Shown here in pieces: positions 9,119 through 20,483 of a DNA stretch of 64,000 bases. Numbering within the stretch: position 1 is the stretch's first letter; each line of letters begins with the position of its first letter. A model generated the notes under the pieces. The model saw nothing but the letters and a program-made list of their open reading frames with translations. It did not search any database and was not told where the DNA came from. Both the position numbers and the translations under genes were made by a program. Source of the stretch: Rosellinia necatrix (lineage: Eukaryota; Ascomycota; Sordariomycetes; Xylariales; Xylariaceae); contig JAGYVD010000007.1 of the NCBI GenBank assembly GCA_021209875.1, forward strand, positions 186,001 through 250,000. Reading direction: 5' to 3'.

Positions 9119-12100
9119 TTAGCGAGGCGCGAGCGCTCGCGCAATGGCGTCCCGCGTGCGCATGCGGTCGTAATAAAGTCGTAAATTCGGAAGCGGGGGC
9201 GGCTCTTCGCCGCCCGTTGTCGTCGTGGCGCGGAGGGGAGATGTCTTGAGTTTGCTCTCCCCTTCTTCACTTTTTTCGTGGTCTCTCTCCTGTCCCTGCC
9301 CGCCCTTCATCTCGTGCCGGCCATCATCATCATCATCGTCAGAGGGGGAGAGGGAGGAGAAAATGTCGTGCAGGACCGGCCAGAACGCATAGTCCGCCAG
9401 ACCCAGAGTCGGACCAGCAATGAACTCACCGTCCTCGTCGGCGTACTTCTCCCAGGGCTGCAGCAGCTCCGTGCTCCTTACGGCGGCGGCGGCGGCGGCG
9501 GCGGCGGAGGCGGGAGACGGGGATCGCCAGAGATCCAGCAATGCCAGGGCCTCGTGGAATCGGTCACCGACGCGAGCCTCGGGATCCGTGTCTGTGGGTC
9601 CGCCACCGCCGTAGGTCTTCTGCAGATACAGCATGATGTCCCGCTGGCCCTCCACGGCCGTCTTGGCGTCGTCATTGTCGACGAATTTGACCGCCACACT
9701 CGCCGCCGGTGTTTTCGCAATGTTCCCCACAACGGCGCCACCGCCGCCACCGCCCCGCTGCGCATCCTCGGGCGTCGACAGGCTCCCGCGGGCGTACGAG
9801 ACGCCGAGCTCCGCCAGCATGATCTGCAGGCGTGCATTGACGACGGCATCAGCGGACAGGAACAGCCGGGCGGCGGCAGAGATGTGTAGCACGTCAAAGC
9901 CGGCACCGTAGTGAGCGTCCCAGTCAAACTCGGATGTCTGGTTCTCGCGGCCAAAAGCACGCAGCATGGCGACCGCCGCGTCTGTCTGTCCGTTGACGAC
10001 AGCGCGGGCGCCCTCATCGCGCGTCTTGGCCGTCGCGCCCTGGCCCCAGATCCGCGTCTCTCCGGCGTCAAGGAACGTCGCAATCTGCCGGAACGTGAGC
10101 GAGATGCGCGCGCCCCCATACGCGCGCTCCGACTCCGCCTTCTCCCGCTCCGCCCGCTTGTCCTGCCGGATCGCGTGCATCCAGCGCATGTTAGTCGCCA
10201 GGCCCATCTGGAAGAGCGAGTTGTGCGGCAACCGGGCGCGCTCCACCCGGCGCTTTAGCGCGTCCGCAGATGTCGTCCGGCTGCTGCTTCCGTAACCGTC
10301 CCCGTCCGTACTCCTATCCTTAGGCGCGCGCTTCGTGCGCAGGGTCATGGTACGTTCGGCCCCGAGGCTGACGTTGGCGATGTAGCTATCGCGAGCGATG
10401 TCGAGGGTCTTGTCGCTGTGCTCGGAGATGTAGTCATTGCCGTGGCGGTAGAGCTGGATGAGAACGTGGTTGAGCGGATGCCCGAGCCGGGCCTCGACGA
10501 CGCGCCGCACCTCGTCCACGGCGCCCGTGAAGGGGCGCAGCGGCGGCGACTCATCCGACGGGTGACGGTAGACAGGCTTGCTGCCGTCGACCGGGTCAAC
10601 GGCACCCTGCACGGCCACCAGGCGCGGTACCTCCCCGCCCTGGTGCGACATGCGCTGCCAGCTGACCTCGTCGCGGATCCGTTCGAACATGTCTCGCACC
10701 AGAGCTTCCGGGAGGATGTTGAAGACGACCTTGGTGTCGCCTTCACACATCGGCTCGCTCCCGGCCATCTGTGTATCCTGCGACGGTGTCATCTCGCTGT
10801 TTTTCTCGTCTGTAGTGCTCGTAAAAGATGTTGTTGATGATGATGGTGGTGTTGTGACGTCGTCCTTGAGCATCGTACTATTAGGTGTTAGAGGTGTCTC
10901 TAGTGACTCAGACGACGCCTCCTCCGCAAGCATCGGTCTATTTGCATTATTTGTTGTTGTTATTGTTGAACATTCTACGCCCTTCGGTTTGTTTCGCCCT
11001 GTTTTAGTCCTAAGATTGTTGCTATGATTGGTGTCAGGGTCCAGCTCCGATAAGGACGATAGTTCAGCTGAAGGAGGCGGGGCGCGTGGCTGGTATCTTC
11101 TTTTAGATGGTGATGTCGAACCCCACGTTGGAGACTCGACATCCCCATTCCCATCTGACTTCACTGACTCACAACCGCCGCCATCGGGTTTTTTACCAGT
11201 AACAACGGCAGGCTGTTTTGAAGCGGCTAACAAGCTACCAGTGGCTACTAGTAATTGTACGTCCCTTGATGTTACAGTATCTCGATCTGCTCGGTTCTTG
11301 TTTTGTGAGTCGCCAGGCCTTGCCACGGACTGTACCGCTGATGGCTGTGACCTTGATTGCGGCCGTGGCCGTTGCTGTTTTTGCTGCTGCTGCTGCTGCT
11401 GCTGCTGTTGTTGTTGTCGTTGTTGTTGTGATGGTGATGATGGTGACTGTGGCGTGAGGGGGGTATCTGGCGCGTACTTCTCGGCGGCTGTAGATTCATC
11501 ACTTAGTGATAACTTCTCAAGTGACGGTTGGATATCCGAGACAGACAGCGCAACAGTGTCTCTTTTGTCTCTTCGCACACGTACGGTTGCAGGTCTAAGC
11601 TGACGACGCTCTGCCGGCCGAGTCGAAGTCAGCTTCGGCTTCGTCGTGTCCAGTACCACAGCTGCCGGAAACGTGTCGCAGCCCGTCGTATTCGTGATCT
11701 GTCGAAGGGCTGCGCGGTGTCGTGATATGCTCATTGCACCGCAACAGTCGTCGACAATCGTGATAGTATATCCATGGCTGGCCGCGTCAATCGCCGTAGC
11801 CATAACTCCGACATTGGTCAGCGAGCCGCAGATAAACAACTCTGTGACGAGCCTGACCCGTAGCAGCCCCAACAGCTCATCTGCTTTGAAGGCCGAGTAG
11901 AACGTCTTGGTCAGGACGTGATCCTTGGGCCCTACTGCCTGCTTAACAACTGGGTGCATCTCTATCCCTGGCGCGCTGGCTCTGACACAGCCTGGTCCGT
12001 TCCTAGCACCCATCGTGAGAAATGCTTCGGGCGAGAGAGACGATTCCGTTGCCGGAGGGGGCGCCCGCGGCCGACGGCCCCGAGCAGGCCCCGAAGCAGC

Positions 12101-12361
12101 AGGCAGGCTCGGCGTGTCCGCCACCAAGATCTGTTCGGCTTCTACAGGTCGGTTGCCATCGAACCGGCTTTGTACCCATATAATTTCGCCACCGTTCTTT
12201 CGAAAGTCGTTGGCGAGGTCACTTATCTTTTGCGGGAGGTCTATGGGCATCCTCACGGGCAGGGCGCCGTCTTCTGTTAGAAAATCATTCTGGGCATCCA
12301 CTACAAGCAAGGCCTTCCGCGTGGCCAGAGACGGCAGCAATGTGACATCTATGGGAAACAT
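9119..12361 (-). CDS. Isochorismatase-like / AlkB-type 2OG-Fe(II) oxygenase / GST-like fusion protein
   Basis: Intronless, 1080 residues from the first good ATG (12361, MFPIDVTLLP); the frame is open further upstream without an ATG. Domain 1 (about 1-240) is an isochorismatase-like hydrolase: LLVVDAQNDFL (catalytic Asp), LTKTFYSAF (Lys) and LFICGSLTNVGV. Gly replaces the Cys seen at the nucleophile position of nicotinamidases, as in EntB-type enzymes. A low-complexity linker (about 250-540) includes poly-Q. Domain 2 (about 545-765) is AlkB-like: FNILPEALV, then HSDKTLD (Fe-binding HxD), a later His in RWMHAI and RISLTFR (2OG-binding RxxxxxR), all in the expected order. Domain 3 (about 820-1080) is GST-like: SADAVVNARLQIMLAELGV and a GST-C-like end with GEFIAGPTLGLADYAFWPVL. 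Substrate unknown; a nucleic acid demethylation or repair role is inferred from the AlkB core alone. Confidence 0.82.
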   Translation of the reverse strand: MFPIDVTLLPSLATRKALLVVDAQNDFLTEDGALPVRMPIDLPQKISDLANDFRKNGGEIIWVQSRFDGNRPVEAEQILVADTPSLPAASGPARGRRPRAPPPATESSLSPEAFLTMGARNGPGCVRASAPGIEMHPVVKQAVGPKDHVLTKTFYSAFKADELLGLLRVRLVTELFICGSLTNVGVMATAIDAASHGYTITIVDDCCGAMSISRHRAALRQITNTTGCDTFPAAVVLDTTKPKLTSTRPAERRQLRPATVRVRRDKRDTVALSVSDIQPSLEKLSLSDESTAAEKYAPDTPLTPQSPSSPSQQQRQQQQQQQQQQQQKQQRPRPQSRSQPSAVQSVARPGDSQNKNRADRDTVTSRDVQLLVATGSLLAASKQPAVVTGKKPDGGGCESVKSDGNGDVESPTWGSTSPSKRRYQPRAPPPSAELSSLSELDPDTNHSNNLRTKTGRNKPKGVECSTITTTNNANRPMLAEEASSESLETPLTPNSTMLKDDVTTPPSSSTTSFTSTTDEKNSEMTPSQDTQMAGSEPMCEGDTKVVFNILPEALVRDMFERIRDEVSWQRMSHQGGEVPRLVAVQGAVDPVDGSKPVYRHPSDESPPLRPFTGAVDEVRRVVEARLGHPLNHVLIQLYRHGNDYISEHSDKTLDIARDSYIANVSLGAERTMTLRTKRAPKDRSTDGDGYGSSSRTTSADALKRRVERARLPHNSLFQMGLATNMRWMHAIRQDKRAEREKAESERAYGGARISLTFRQIATFLDAGETRIWGQGATAKTRDEGARAVVNGQTDAAVAMLRAFGRENQTSEFDWDAHYGAGFDVLHISAAARLFLSADAVVNARLQIMLAELGVSYARGSLSTPEDAQRGGGGGGAVVGNIAKTPAASVAVKFVDNDDAKTAVEGQRDIMLYLQKTYGGGGPTDTDPEARVGDRFHEALALLDLWRSPSPASAAAAAAAAVRSTELLQPWEKYADEDGEFIAGPTLGLADYAFWPVLHDIFSSLSPSDDDDDDGRHEMKGGQGQERDHEKSEEGESKLKTSPLRATTTTGGEEPPPLPNLRLYYDRMRTRDAIARALAPR
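11381..11425 (-). repeat. CAG/CAA poly-Q coding repeat in the fusion gene linker
   Basis: Run of CTG and TTG triplets on the + strand that encodes a stretch of about 15 Gln in the linker between the isochorismatase-like and AlkB-like domains. Confidence 0.85.
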
Positions 12362-13057
12362 GACTGACTGCCGTTCTGCCTTCTTCTTGGCTGCTGGTAT
12401 TCCCTTGTTGTCTGGTGCACGTTGAGTTGGTGACCTGGATATCAAGCGCGGAGAGCAAAAATAGGAGAGGCAAAATACACAAAGCCAGAGACGGGCCGGC
12501 TATATTCAGTGAATGAAACCGCTGGTAAGAAACGGTGGTGGCTGAGGTGCCTTGCCGTAGTCCGGTTCAGCGACACCGCTAATCAGGTTGGCTGTATAAT
12601 ACCAATATCCGAAACCAAAAGAAGGAATAAAGAGAGGGGCGAGCAGAAAGATGACCGGAAATGCCGAGATGATAAAGCGGTAATAAGCTTGTCTGGAAAA
12701 GAACTCATGAGCTACGTGTCCGACGTAGCGTAGATATAGATGGCATATATCCACTGCGCGCGTGGTAGCAATACACAATGCCCACTAAGCGCTGGGTAAG
12801 GGGACAGAAAAAGCCAAGTCGGGGTGGTGATCCAGATCTCGGCCGAGTGGGTTGATCGGCGGGCTCTGGCGAGTCAAGTAAATACACACCTGTTGTTCTA
12901 CGGGCGGTAATCGAAGCGAGGGTTCCGCGTGGTCACGAGGAGCTGTTGGGCATGATTACACGGTGAGGGAGGATTGGCAGCCAGACCCGACTTATATTGT
13001 AACCAGGGATCTCCGGGGAGCGAGCTAGGGGTTGGGACTAGGGGGTAGTTTATACCG

Positions 13058-13109
13058 CCGCCGTTGCCGTTGCCGTTGCCGTTGCCGTTTCCGTTGCCGG
13101 TTAGAATGA
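13058..13109. repeat. (GCCGTT)n hexanucleotide repeat
   Basis: About eight copies of GCCGTT with one GTTTCC variant. On the - strand it would encode an Asn-Gly run in a frame that has no other support. Confidence 0.9.
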
Positions 13110-13570
13110 GAATGATGATGATAACAATGATAATGATGAGAGTGATGGGGGCGGTGGTGATGTGCTTGCAAGTGCCTGTGTGCGCGTACGAGCGTGTGCG
13201 GAAATGTGTAAGTACGTGCGGGGATACGCAATAGATACCTGGTAGCGGTAGGGGCTGTAGGTGCGTCGGTGTATGTGCGAATGCGAATGTCGGACTAACT
13301 GAGGTGGTAGATTGGTGGTAGCATGTAAGTAGACAGGGAGGGAGTATGTGATGTGGATGATATATCGGTCTGTGTATCAAGTATGAACGCACGACGCCGT
13401 CGGCATACCACCCCATGCCTCATGCAAGACGCACAGAATATACAGTCCCGAGCAGTCCCGAGGAGTACCGAAGAGTACCGAAGAGGTCACCAGGCCGGCC
13501 AATGGGTTGGTTTCATGGGCTTTAGTTTCATGGGCTCTGGTTCATGGATGGGCGGATGGGCGGAGGAACG

Positions 13571-13640
13571 GTGATGGAGGTCTTGGTGATGGAGGTCTTG
13601 GTGACGGAGATTTTGGTGATGGGGGTCTTGGTGATGGGGA
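13571..13640. repeat. 15-bp minisatellite, GATGGAGGTCTTGGT unit
   Basis: Four to five adjacent copies, with substitutions (GACGGAGATTTTGGT, GATGGGGGTCTTGGT). The period is a multiple of three, so ORFs run through it, but nothing coding is recognised on either side. Confidence 0.88.
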
Positions 13641-14835
13641 CCGAGCGAGAATCACATATCGTCCTCGCCGTCGTCCCAGGCTCCTCCTTGCCAGAAGAGG
13701 ACGGACACAGATACATCCACGTATGCCCTAAGGAATACGGATCGGGATCCAAGGTCTCCAAGAACCAAGGTTGCCGTTGTCAAGTTCTACTAGCGCATGT
13801 AGGTATGTAGACATGTAGAGCATGTAGAGCATGTAGGGCATGTATATGTAATACGTCGTATGTGTGTACTTCGGTCGGTATGTGAGCAGCTAGGCCGGGT
13901 AGGTATATAGGTTAGGTCTGTTATAGCTTACCTATATATAGACAGACCCCCGGTGAGGAAACAAAGCGGAGCGAATGGCAAAACGTGGGAATCGGAGCCG
14001 TTGTGTTACCCGAAAGCTCCCCTGTCAGTCAGCCCACCCTGGTGGAGCTGGCTAGCGAGACCTTTTTCCCTCTGTTGTCTAGTGGGCACGGTTCGAGGGC
14101 AGCATGTAACCCGGACCGAGTCGAGGAGGATAAAAAGCGAAATCGAGGAAATAAAAAAGAGATGGTGGGGGGAACTGCAGTCGCATCGCTCACGCTCAGG
14201 CTGCATGGGAGGGTTGACATTTGATAAGCACACTAACCTCGTCGATACATGACATTGGCACTATGCCTATCCTGTCCATCCCGCATTGTGTCAATTAGTC
14301 AGGTACCTACCCCCGCTAACCTAAGTTGCTCACATACTGACTAGCGCACCAAAAGGCAACCACTATCTAGTGCACTACGTAGCTACCTACTACCTACCCA
14401 GGTAAGTAAGTAAGTAAGTAGGTAAGTAACTAAGTAACCTTATAAGTAAGTACTGCGATCGACGATTACCTGTTGACTACCTTCGGTACGAATATCTACA
14501 TGTGAGTGACAGATGACGGTGGCACGTCCCATACCGTAGATAGGTACCTACATGCATTTTTTCTATGGTTCCTCCGAAATCACAACATTCGCCTTGGTCA
14601 CAGTAGTATGTCTATCCACGCACCAGTAATGCCCGAGTCGGTAAATCAACCGTTGGGGTTGTGTTGAGATTAGTTACCCAGGTACACCATTGGCACGTCC
14701 AATGGGCAGCAGCAGTTGGTGTCATCGACTTACAAGACACAAGAACACGACTGAGTTCTGATTAAACAAATACGATAGTATGGCATTGTACAATTAGGTA
14801 TGTACAGGTATGGCACCATATGTACATAACTGATA

Positions 14836-14866
14836 GGGCAGGGCAGGGCAGGGCAGGGCAGGACAG
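14836..14866. repeat. (GGGCA)n pentanucleotide repeat
   Basis: Five to six copies of AGGGC/GGGCA, followed directly by CTACCTAC units to about 14905. Confidence 0.9.
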
Positions 14867-16366
14867 GTTGTATGATAACTACCTACCTACTTACCTACCT
14901 ACCTAATGTACCTATGCACCTCCATCCCACATTCCACATTCCACATCCCACGCACCATCCTACAACCATCCTACATGTTAAATTACGGAAGACTCGTTGC
15001 TCGCATGCGCATATGTATAAGCACATCCCTCTATCACGAGCCCGCTCCCCTAGCCTCATGATCTTACCGGAAATAGAGGGTTATGATAGAAGAACGAAGA
15101 CGTGGCACAAGACCGGCCGATGAGACGAATTCCGAAAAGTGTTCTTCGCGGACCGTGACCATACATTGAACACTATATAACGTGCATGGAGATTTGAGTG
15201 GACTGTCAGGGCGCAGTATGTGTAGTATATGTACACTAGGTTCGGATGGCTTGACCGTTAGATGCCGGGATTATCCTAGTAAATAGAGTAGCTGTCAGCC
15301 GAGTCTCGGCATTGCCAACCCGCGGACAGGCCCCATTCCCCTTTATCACACAGGAAGTATAATTACTGTAGGAGTACCTATGCAATGCAGTGTAAGTAAA
15401 AGTAAAACCTTCGCTTGACCGAGGCTAGCTATCATTAACTAAGTACCTAGTATCATTAACCAGGTAAGTAATTAGAATCGTGGCTAGGTATTCCAACGAT
15501 GGGGAAGCTACCCAGGTATCTGCGGGTGGTGTTAGGCGATGATGCTATGCGCATGGGAGTGAGTTCTCATTATCGGACAAGCTTGAATAGAGGGGTCAGC
15601 CCGTTCAAAGGCACGGAAATATATGAACAATATTTCCTTGTGTCCGACCATGCCCCAATCCAAGAGTGAAGGCAAAGCATCTCGGCAGCACGGTACTCAT
15701 TTTGCCCTAAGGCAAATGGCTGACGCCAAGTGCTATCTAGCAACTATGTACATGGCCCCTCCAATGGCCAATGATGGAACCGAGGCGGCACATCTACACT
15801 TGGGTAGCATGGCATCGCTCGGTGAATCTTGACCGAGTTCCAAATCCTTGGCTAGTCTATAAAACTGGATTGCAAGGCTCAAGTACACGCATACATACAG
15901 ACATACATACATACAGGCATACATGCATCCGTACTGCCACAGTAGGTAGTCTCGGCGGTCTCAGGTATGTACACACGTATCCATCATCCATCATCTACCT
16001 ATTTACTGTAGTGTAGATCGGGCAGGTTCTCAAGACCACTATCTAACCGTACGGAAATGCCGTCGGCTAGTTATTGCACTACATAGTTACAGACCGTGCT
16101 AGCATTTAGACTATGCATTCCCAAGACCAAACAAATACATATCTTGCAACTTTTACTAGTTACACTACGACCCTCGGAATACTAACTGGTCCAACAAAGT
16201 CGGAGAGAAGGCATTATCCCATGCGGCTTGTATGAATTGGATTTGCTACCTGCTGTCATTCGGCAAATTGCGCACGCTCCCTCTACGCATATTCGCCACG
16301 GCGAGTAAAACATGGAAACCTAGAAGATCCTTCATTTCCCCGTCCTGGACATCTCCTTTGATATTA

Positions 16367-16413
16367 CACTATACTATACTACACTACACTACACTACACT
16401 ACACTACACTACA
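16367..16413. repeat. (ACACT)n pentanucleotide repeat
   Basis: About nine copies of ACACT/TACAC in a row after two TATAC variants. Confidence 0.92.
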
Positions 16414-16794
16414 TCGACTGCGGCACATCAACTGCGGCACATCAACAGCGCCACATCGTGTGCACCGACTTGACGCGGCGCCTGCTCTATCCGACATAAC
16501 ACGTACCGCGCAATATCGCTGCGTTGTTTCAGGTTCGGAGACGAAGACCTGTCTGGTCCGAGTGTGTTGACTCCTTACTCCAGTACGCCACCTCTGTAGA
16601 TCTGTAAAGCCTGGGGGAATGGTGGTCAGCAAAGGCGAGGGCAGATGTCGAGCAACTTACAGTAGCAAGGCATGTTAGTGGTGTACTTGTCGTTCCGCGA
16701 CACACGAGCCAGGTACATCCATGCGACGAACTCAACCATGGCGGACCGTTCCCGCATCTCGTCGGCAAGGTTGTACGCCTGTAACTGTAACACC

Positions 16795-16892
16795 ATATGT
16801 GACTATATACACTATGTGACTATATATGTGACTACATATGTGACCACATATGTGACCACATACACACATACATACACACATACATACACTAC
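16795..16892. repeat. ATATGTGAC(TA/CA) minisatellite grading into CATACA
   Basis: Five or more diverged copies of a TATGTGACTA or CATATGTGACCA unit, followed by ACATACATACACACATACATACA. Confidence 0.85.
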
Positions 16893-17636
16893 GCTACGCC
16901 CGTAGAGAGGATGATCCGTCGGCTATCAAAGGCAGTCGGGCATTTTGCCAGATTCGCAGGGGTGGCTATAACGAGGCACCACTACCATCTGCCTACCACG
17001 TACCGCATGCCTATATTCCATCCCATCCCCAAGGATAAGCCTTTGCGCTGAAGGGCCATCGTGAGATCGGTCCAAGATATACACTGCCCTCCCTACCTAC
17101 CTGCTGCGAGACCCAGACCCCACTACCCCAACAATCACTTTGTGCGTATCCGCAAGAAGGACGACAGGAACCCGGCACCTGACGGGATGACGGCCATTGG
17201 CAGCCAGCTCCCTTGGCCTCCGAGAGAGCTCAACACCATGAAGTTGAACGCGTCATCCCAACTATAACTCCGCTCGATCCTATCACAATCTACCATGGAC
17301 ATACCATGGACATGCCATGAACAGCACACAACCGTGAGCTTCCCGTGGGATACCGGAGCGAATGCCCAGACCCTGCAGAATGCCACATGAAATCCTCTGC
17401 CAAAGCGAGGACGGGGGTTGACGAACAAGCGCCAACACTATATGCCGTACCAACTATGACGTCGCGACGTCCAGGTAGCGGCTCGGCAGCCTCGGGAAGC
17501 ATGGGCATTGCTCTCGGGACTGCAAGCAGAGCTGCACCAAGCAGCGGCCAACAATGTTGGTTGTGTCTTTTCCGAAGGGGGGGCCCCCTCCTGCGTTGGT
17601 CAGGCCACCTACGCTCCCTCGTGATGCGCGCGGAGG

Positions 17637-17731
17637 GGCAGAGAGACAGACAGAGGCAGACAGAAGCAGACGGAGGCAGACGGAGACAGACGGAGGCAGA
17701 CAGAGACAGGCAGAGGCAGACAGAGGCAGTT
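17637..17731. repeat. GGCAGACAGA(G/A) hexa/dodecanucleotide repeat
   Basis: About 15 units of CAGAGG, CAGACA, CAGAAG and CGGAGG in alternation. Overlapping long ORFs on both strands here are explained by the absence of stop triplets in the repeat. Confidence 0.88.
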
Positions 17732-18365
17732 CAATCATATCGTCGCGCTCGTGACGTCGAAATGCCCTCATTGGCCGCCTTGCGAAGCCCGCTGCTCGAG
17801 TGCCACGGCAGTGTAGCATCAGCAGACTCCCGTGTTCCATGCCACGGCCTCTGGTGCCACCCGAGACGCCAAAGACCACCGCAGGTCGCGTAGCATCGAT
17901 TAGCCGTTCAGAGGAGGGTGCTTTGCCGGCTAGCGTCTGCAACACTTTGGCTGGCAGTACCGCGGCGCAACATGATTCCTCGCTCGTCCCCCTCGGTGGT
18001 GGTCTCTGGACCCGGTGCTCCAATGGTAGGGGACGGAGCACCTAGGGGTGTCCATTCCCAGTCGAGCAGAGCAGGCATTATTACTTCCTGATATAGACTC
18101 GCTCCGCAACGGTAACTGTGACCGCGGCTGCGACTGGACGATTACATCCCGGCACCCATCTACGCTTGGCCTGTTGTAGCGTACTGCGCTCATGCATTGT
18201 CTTCTGGGATTCGCTACACAACGAGCAAACAGTGCTGCACCGCTAAGAGGTCGAAGGTCCCGTGGCAGCGACGGGCGCTAGCTCCCGACGCCACCATTGC
18301 AACATATCATGAAACCTTTGATCGGGGACGGCAAGACGGAGGAGGGAAGGGAAGTGATGGGAAGG

Positions 18366-18515
18366 ACACACACACATAGACACATACATACATGCACACA
18401 TACATGCACACACATGCACACACATACGCACACGGAGAGAGAGGGAGAGACACACACACACACAGAGAGAGATGGAGAGAGGCACAGAGAGAGAGAGAGA
18501 GAGAGCGACAGAGAG
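18366..18515. repeat. Compound (CA)n / (GA)n / CATA microsatellite
   Basis: Alternating ACACACA, CATACATA, GAGAGA and CACAGAGA blocks over about 150 nt. Confidence 0.9.
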
Positions 18516-18914
18516 AGCAATGCACGAGATCTGGCCTGTGAAAGCCAAGCCGATCCTCGTTCTGGTTACTGTGGCTTGCCCATGCCGGGAGGTCTCGACC
18601 CCAACCGACTTGCCTCCAATCCTCATTGCCCCGATCCAGCAACCGTACCAAGGTATATATCTTGAGGAATATACGCTAATAATAAGAGATCAATGCGCGC
18701 ACATGAGAAAGTTGAGGTCATCCGGACGCGTTTTTAATCTGCGTATAATCCCCAGCCTACGGACTCTGAGGCTCCGTTTTGGGCGGCGTCTTCCAACTGG
18801 CCTTCTCGATGGCAGACTAACAGCCCATCGGTCCCAACTCCGACGCTCCGTTCGTGAAACGTGATCGCTTAGCACTCTCTCCAGCCGGAGTGCTACCGCG
18901 ATCGGGCTATCCGC

Positions 18915-19003
18915 CATCTATCTATCTCTATCTATCTATCTATCCGTCTGTCCATCCATCCATCCATCCATTCATCCAACCAGCCAGCCAGTCAGTCAGC
19001 CAA

Positions 19004-19049
<46 letters not shown>

Positions 19050-19075
19050 GGCCATCCATCCATTCATTCATCCTT
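18915..19075. repeat. Compound tetranucleotide (TATC)n-(CATC)n-(CAGC)n
   Basis: About 160 nt of TCTA, then CCAT, then CAGC/CAGT units, then CATC and CATT again, with clean changes of unit along the array. Confidence 0.92.
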
Positions 19076-19769
19076 CCTCCCATCCAGATATCTTCTACCT
19101 GTATGCGGGCAATAAACCACAAACCGACCAAACCTTCGCGGGCGCATCTGCGCGCATGAACCTAAGCGAATGGATCGCCGACGTGGGCACACCGTAGGGC
19201 AGGAAGACAGAGAGCTTAGCCCTTCGCAGCTGCAACGGCCAATGGCGTAGCGCCATGTTGAGTAGCACTAGCTACGACGGTGGCGTTCCTGGGCAGAGTA
19301 GGACCATCGGCCGCGCATCTCTCGTTTTGATAAGCCTGCCGGGTCTTTAAACTACACTTACATACGTGACCACACGGAGAGAGAGAACTAAGCCGCCGCG
19401 AGAACTATCCAAGCCCGCGGGGGCAGGCAGGCAGGCAGGCGGCCGGACCAACCCAGAGACCAAAACGAAGCATCATCGATTGCCAGGCGCGGCAAACGCC
19501 CATCCCCTGCATCCAATCTGGCTATCTCCTTACCCCCCGCGGAGATTCGACCGGGCTACGCAGGGGAGCAATCCGGCATCTTTTGTGGTCGGACAAGCGA
19601 GGGGCTATCTAACTAGCGGCTCGATCTCTCCTCGCTTCCCCTTTCCCTGCCCCTCACCACAGCCGGAGATAGATCGGCCGCAGCGAGATCACCAGGGTTG
19701 CGTGCCCGTCTCTCCCTCCCGTCGCTCGACGATCTAATCATCATATCACATGCGCACGCAACTCCCGAC

Positions 19770-19802
19770 CTACAGATACAGATACAGATACAGGTACAGA
19801 TA
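19770..19802. repeat. (GATACA)n hexanucleotide repeat
   Basis: Five copies of ACAGAT/GATACA with one GGTACA variant. Confidence 0.88.
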
Positions 19803-20445
19803 GGAAAGCCGGGCACGACACGTATGTGCGTGCATGTAAGGGGGGGAGGGAGAAAGAAAGATCACTCTCCCTCTCCCGTTCTCTCTCTTTATCTCTCTAT
19901 CTATCGAATCATTGCCCCTTCCCGCACGCGCGAATCTCTTGACCGGCAGCATCGGTCTCGAATGCGACCTTAATCGTACGGCGAGGGTGTGGGACAGGGC
20001 AGGGCAGCCCTGGCTTGGCGCGGCAGCGGGAATATCGCACGCCTCGGGCCCATGTATCCTCCCTCCCCTTCCCCTTCCCCTTCCCCCCCCCTCTCTCCTT
20101 TCCCCACCCCCCACCGCGCCCACCGCCCCCTCTGGTCGACGACGCCTCACTTGTGTCGGCCGGCGGTCGACGAGGCCTAACGCACGTCTCTTCCCGTTGT
20201 CCGTAGCGCACTGGCTAACCAGCGTAGTCATCTGGGCGGGCTTGGATTTCTAGGGTAAGGGCTCACTCACACCGCGCCCGCACCCGCGCACGTCCCCTTC
20301 CCTTCCCCTCCGCCCCCCCTGTGTCGCCGTGTCTTCGCTGGCGCCTCGCCGGTGGATCCGAGGGTCTTCGTATCGCGGGATTGAGCGCTCTAATCATCCA
20401 CGGCTAAATACCGGCGCGCGAGTTCCCGGCGGGAAAAAGGAAATA

Positions 20446-20483
20446 CGTATGTATGTATGTATGTATGTATACATACATACATG
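20446..20483. repeat. (GTAT)n-(ACAT)n palindromic tetranucleotide repeat
   Basis: ATGTATGTATGT units followed directly by ATACATACATAC, giving a perfect hairpin-forming inverted repeat of about 18-nt arms. Confidence 0.9.

Noticed and set aside
12506..12778. 90-codon - strand ORF with a hydrophobic segment, upstream of the fusion gene
   Set aside because: A single hydrophobic run by itself is weak evidence. I recognise no family, and no splice signals tie it to the fusion gene.
17345..18041. Overlapping 182- and 195-codon ORFs on both strands
   Set aside because: Both run through the stop-free GGCAGACAGA repeat and have Arg/Gln/Asp or Leu/Ser/Val simple composition; no domain is recognisable on either side.
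18243..19159. Several 100-130-codon ORFs around 18.2-19.2 kb
   Set aside because: They are translations of CA, GA and CATC/CAGC microsatellites.
19770..20253. 153-codon - strand and 113-codon + strand ORFs
   Set aside because: They rest on CCCCTT-rich low-complexity DNA and a GATACA repeat, with no conserved motif.
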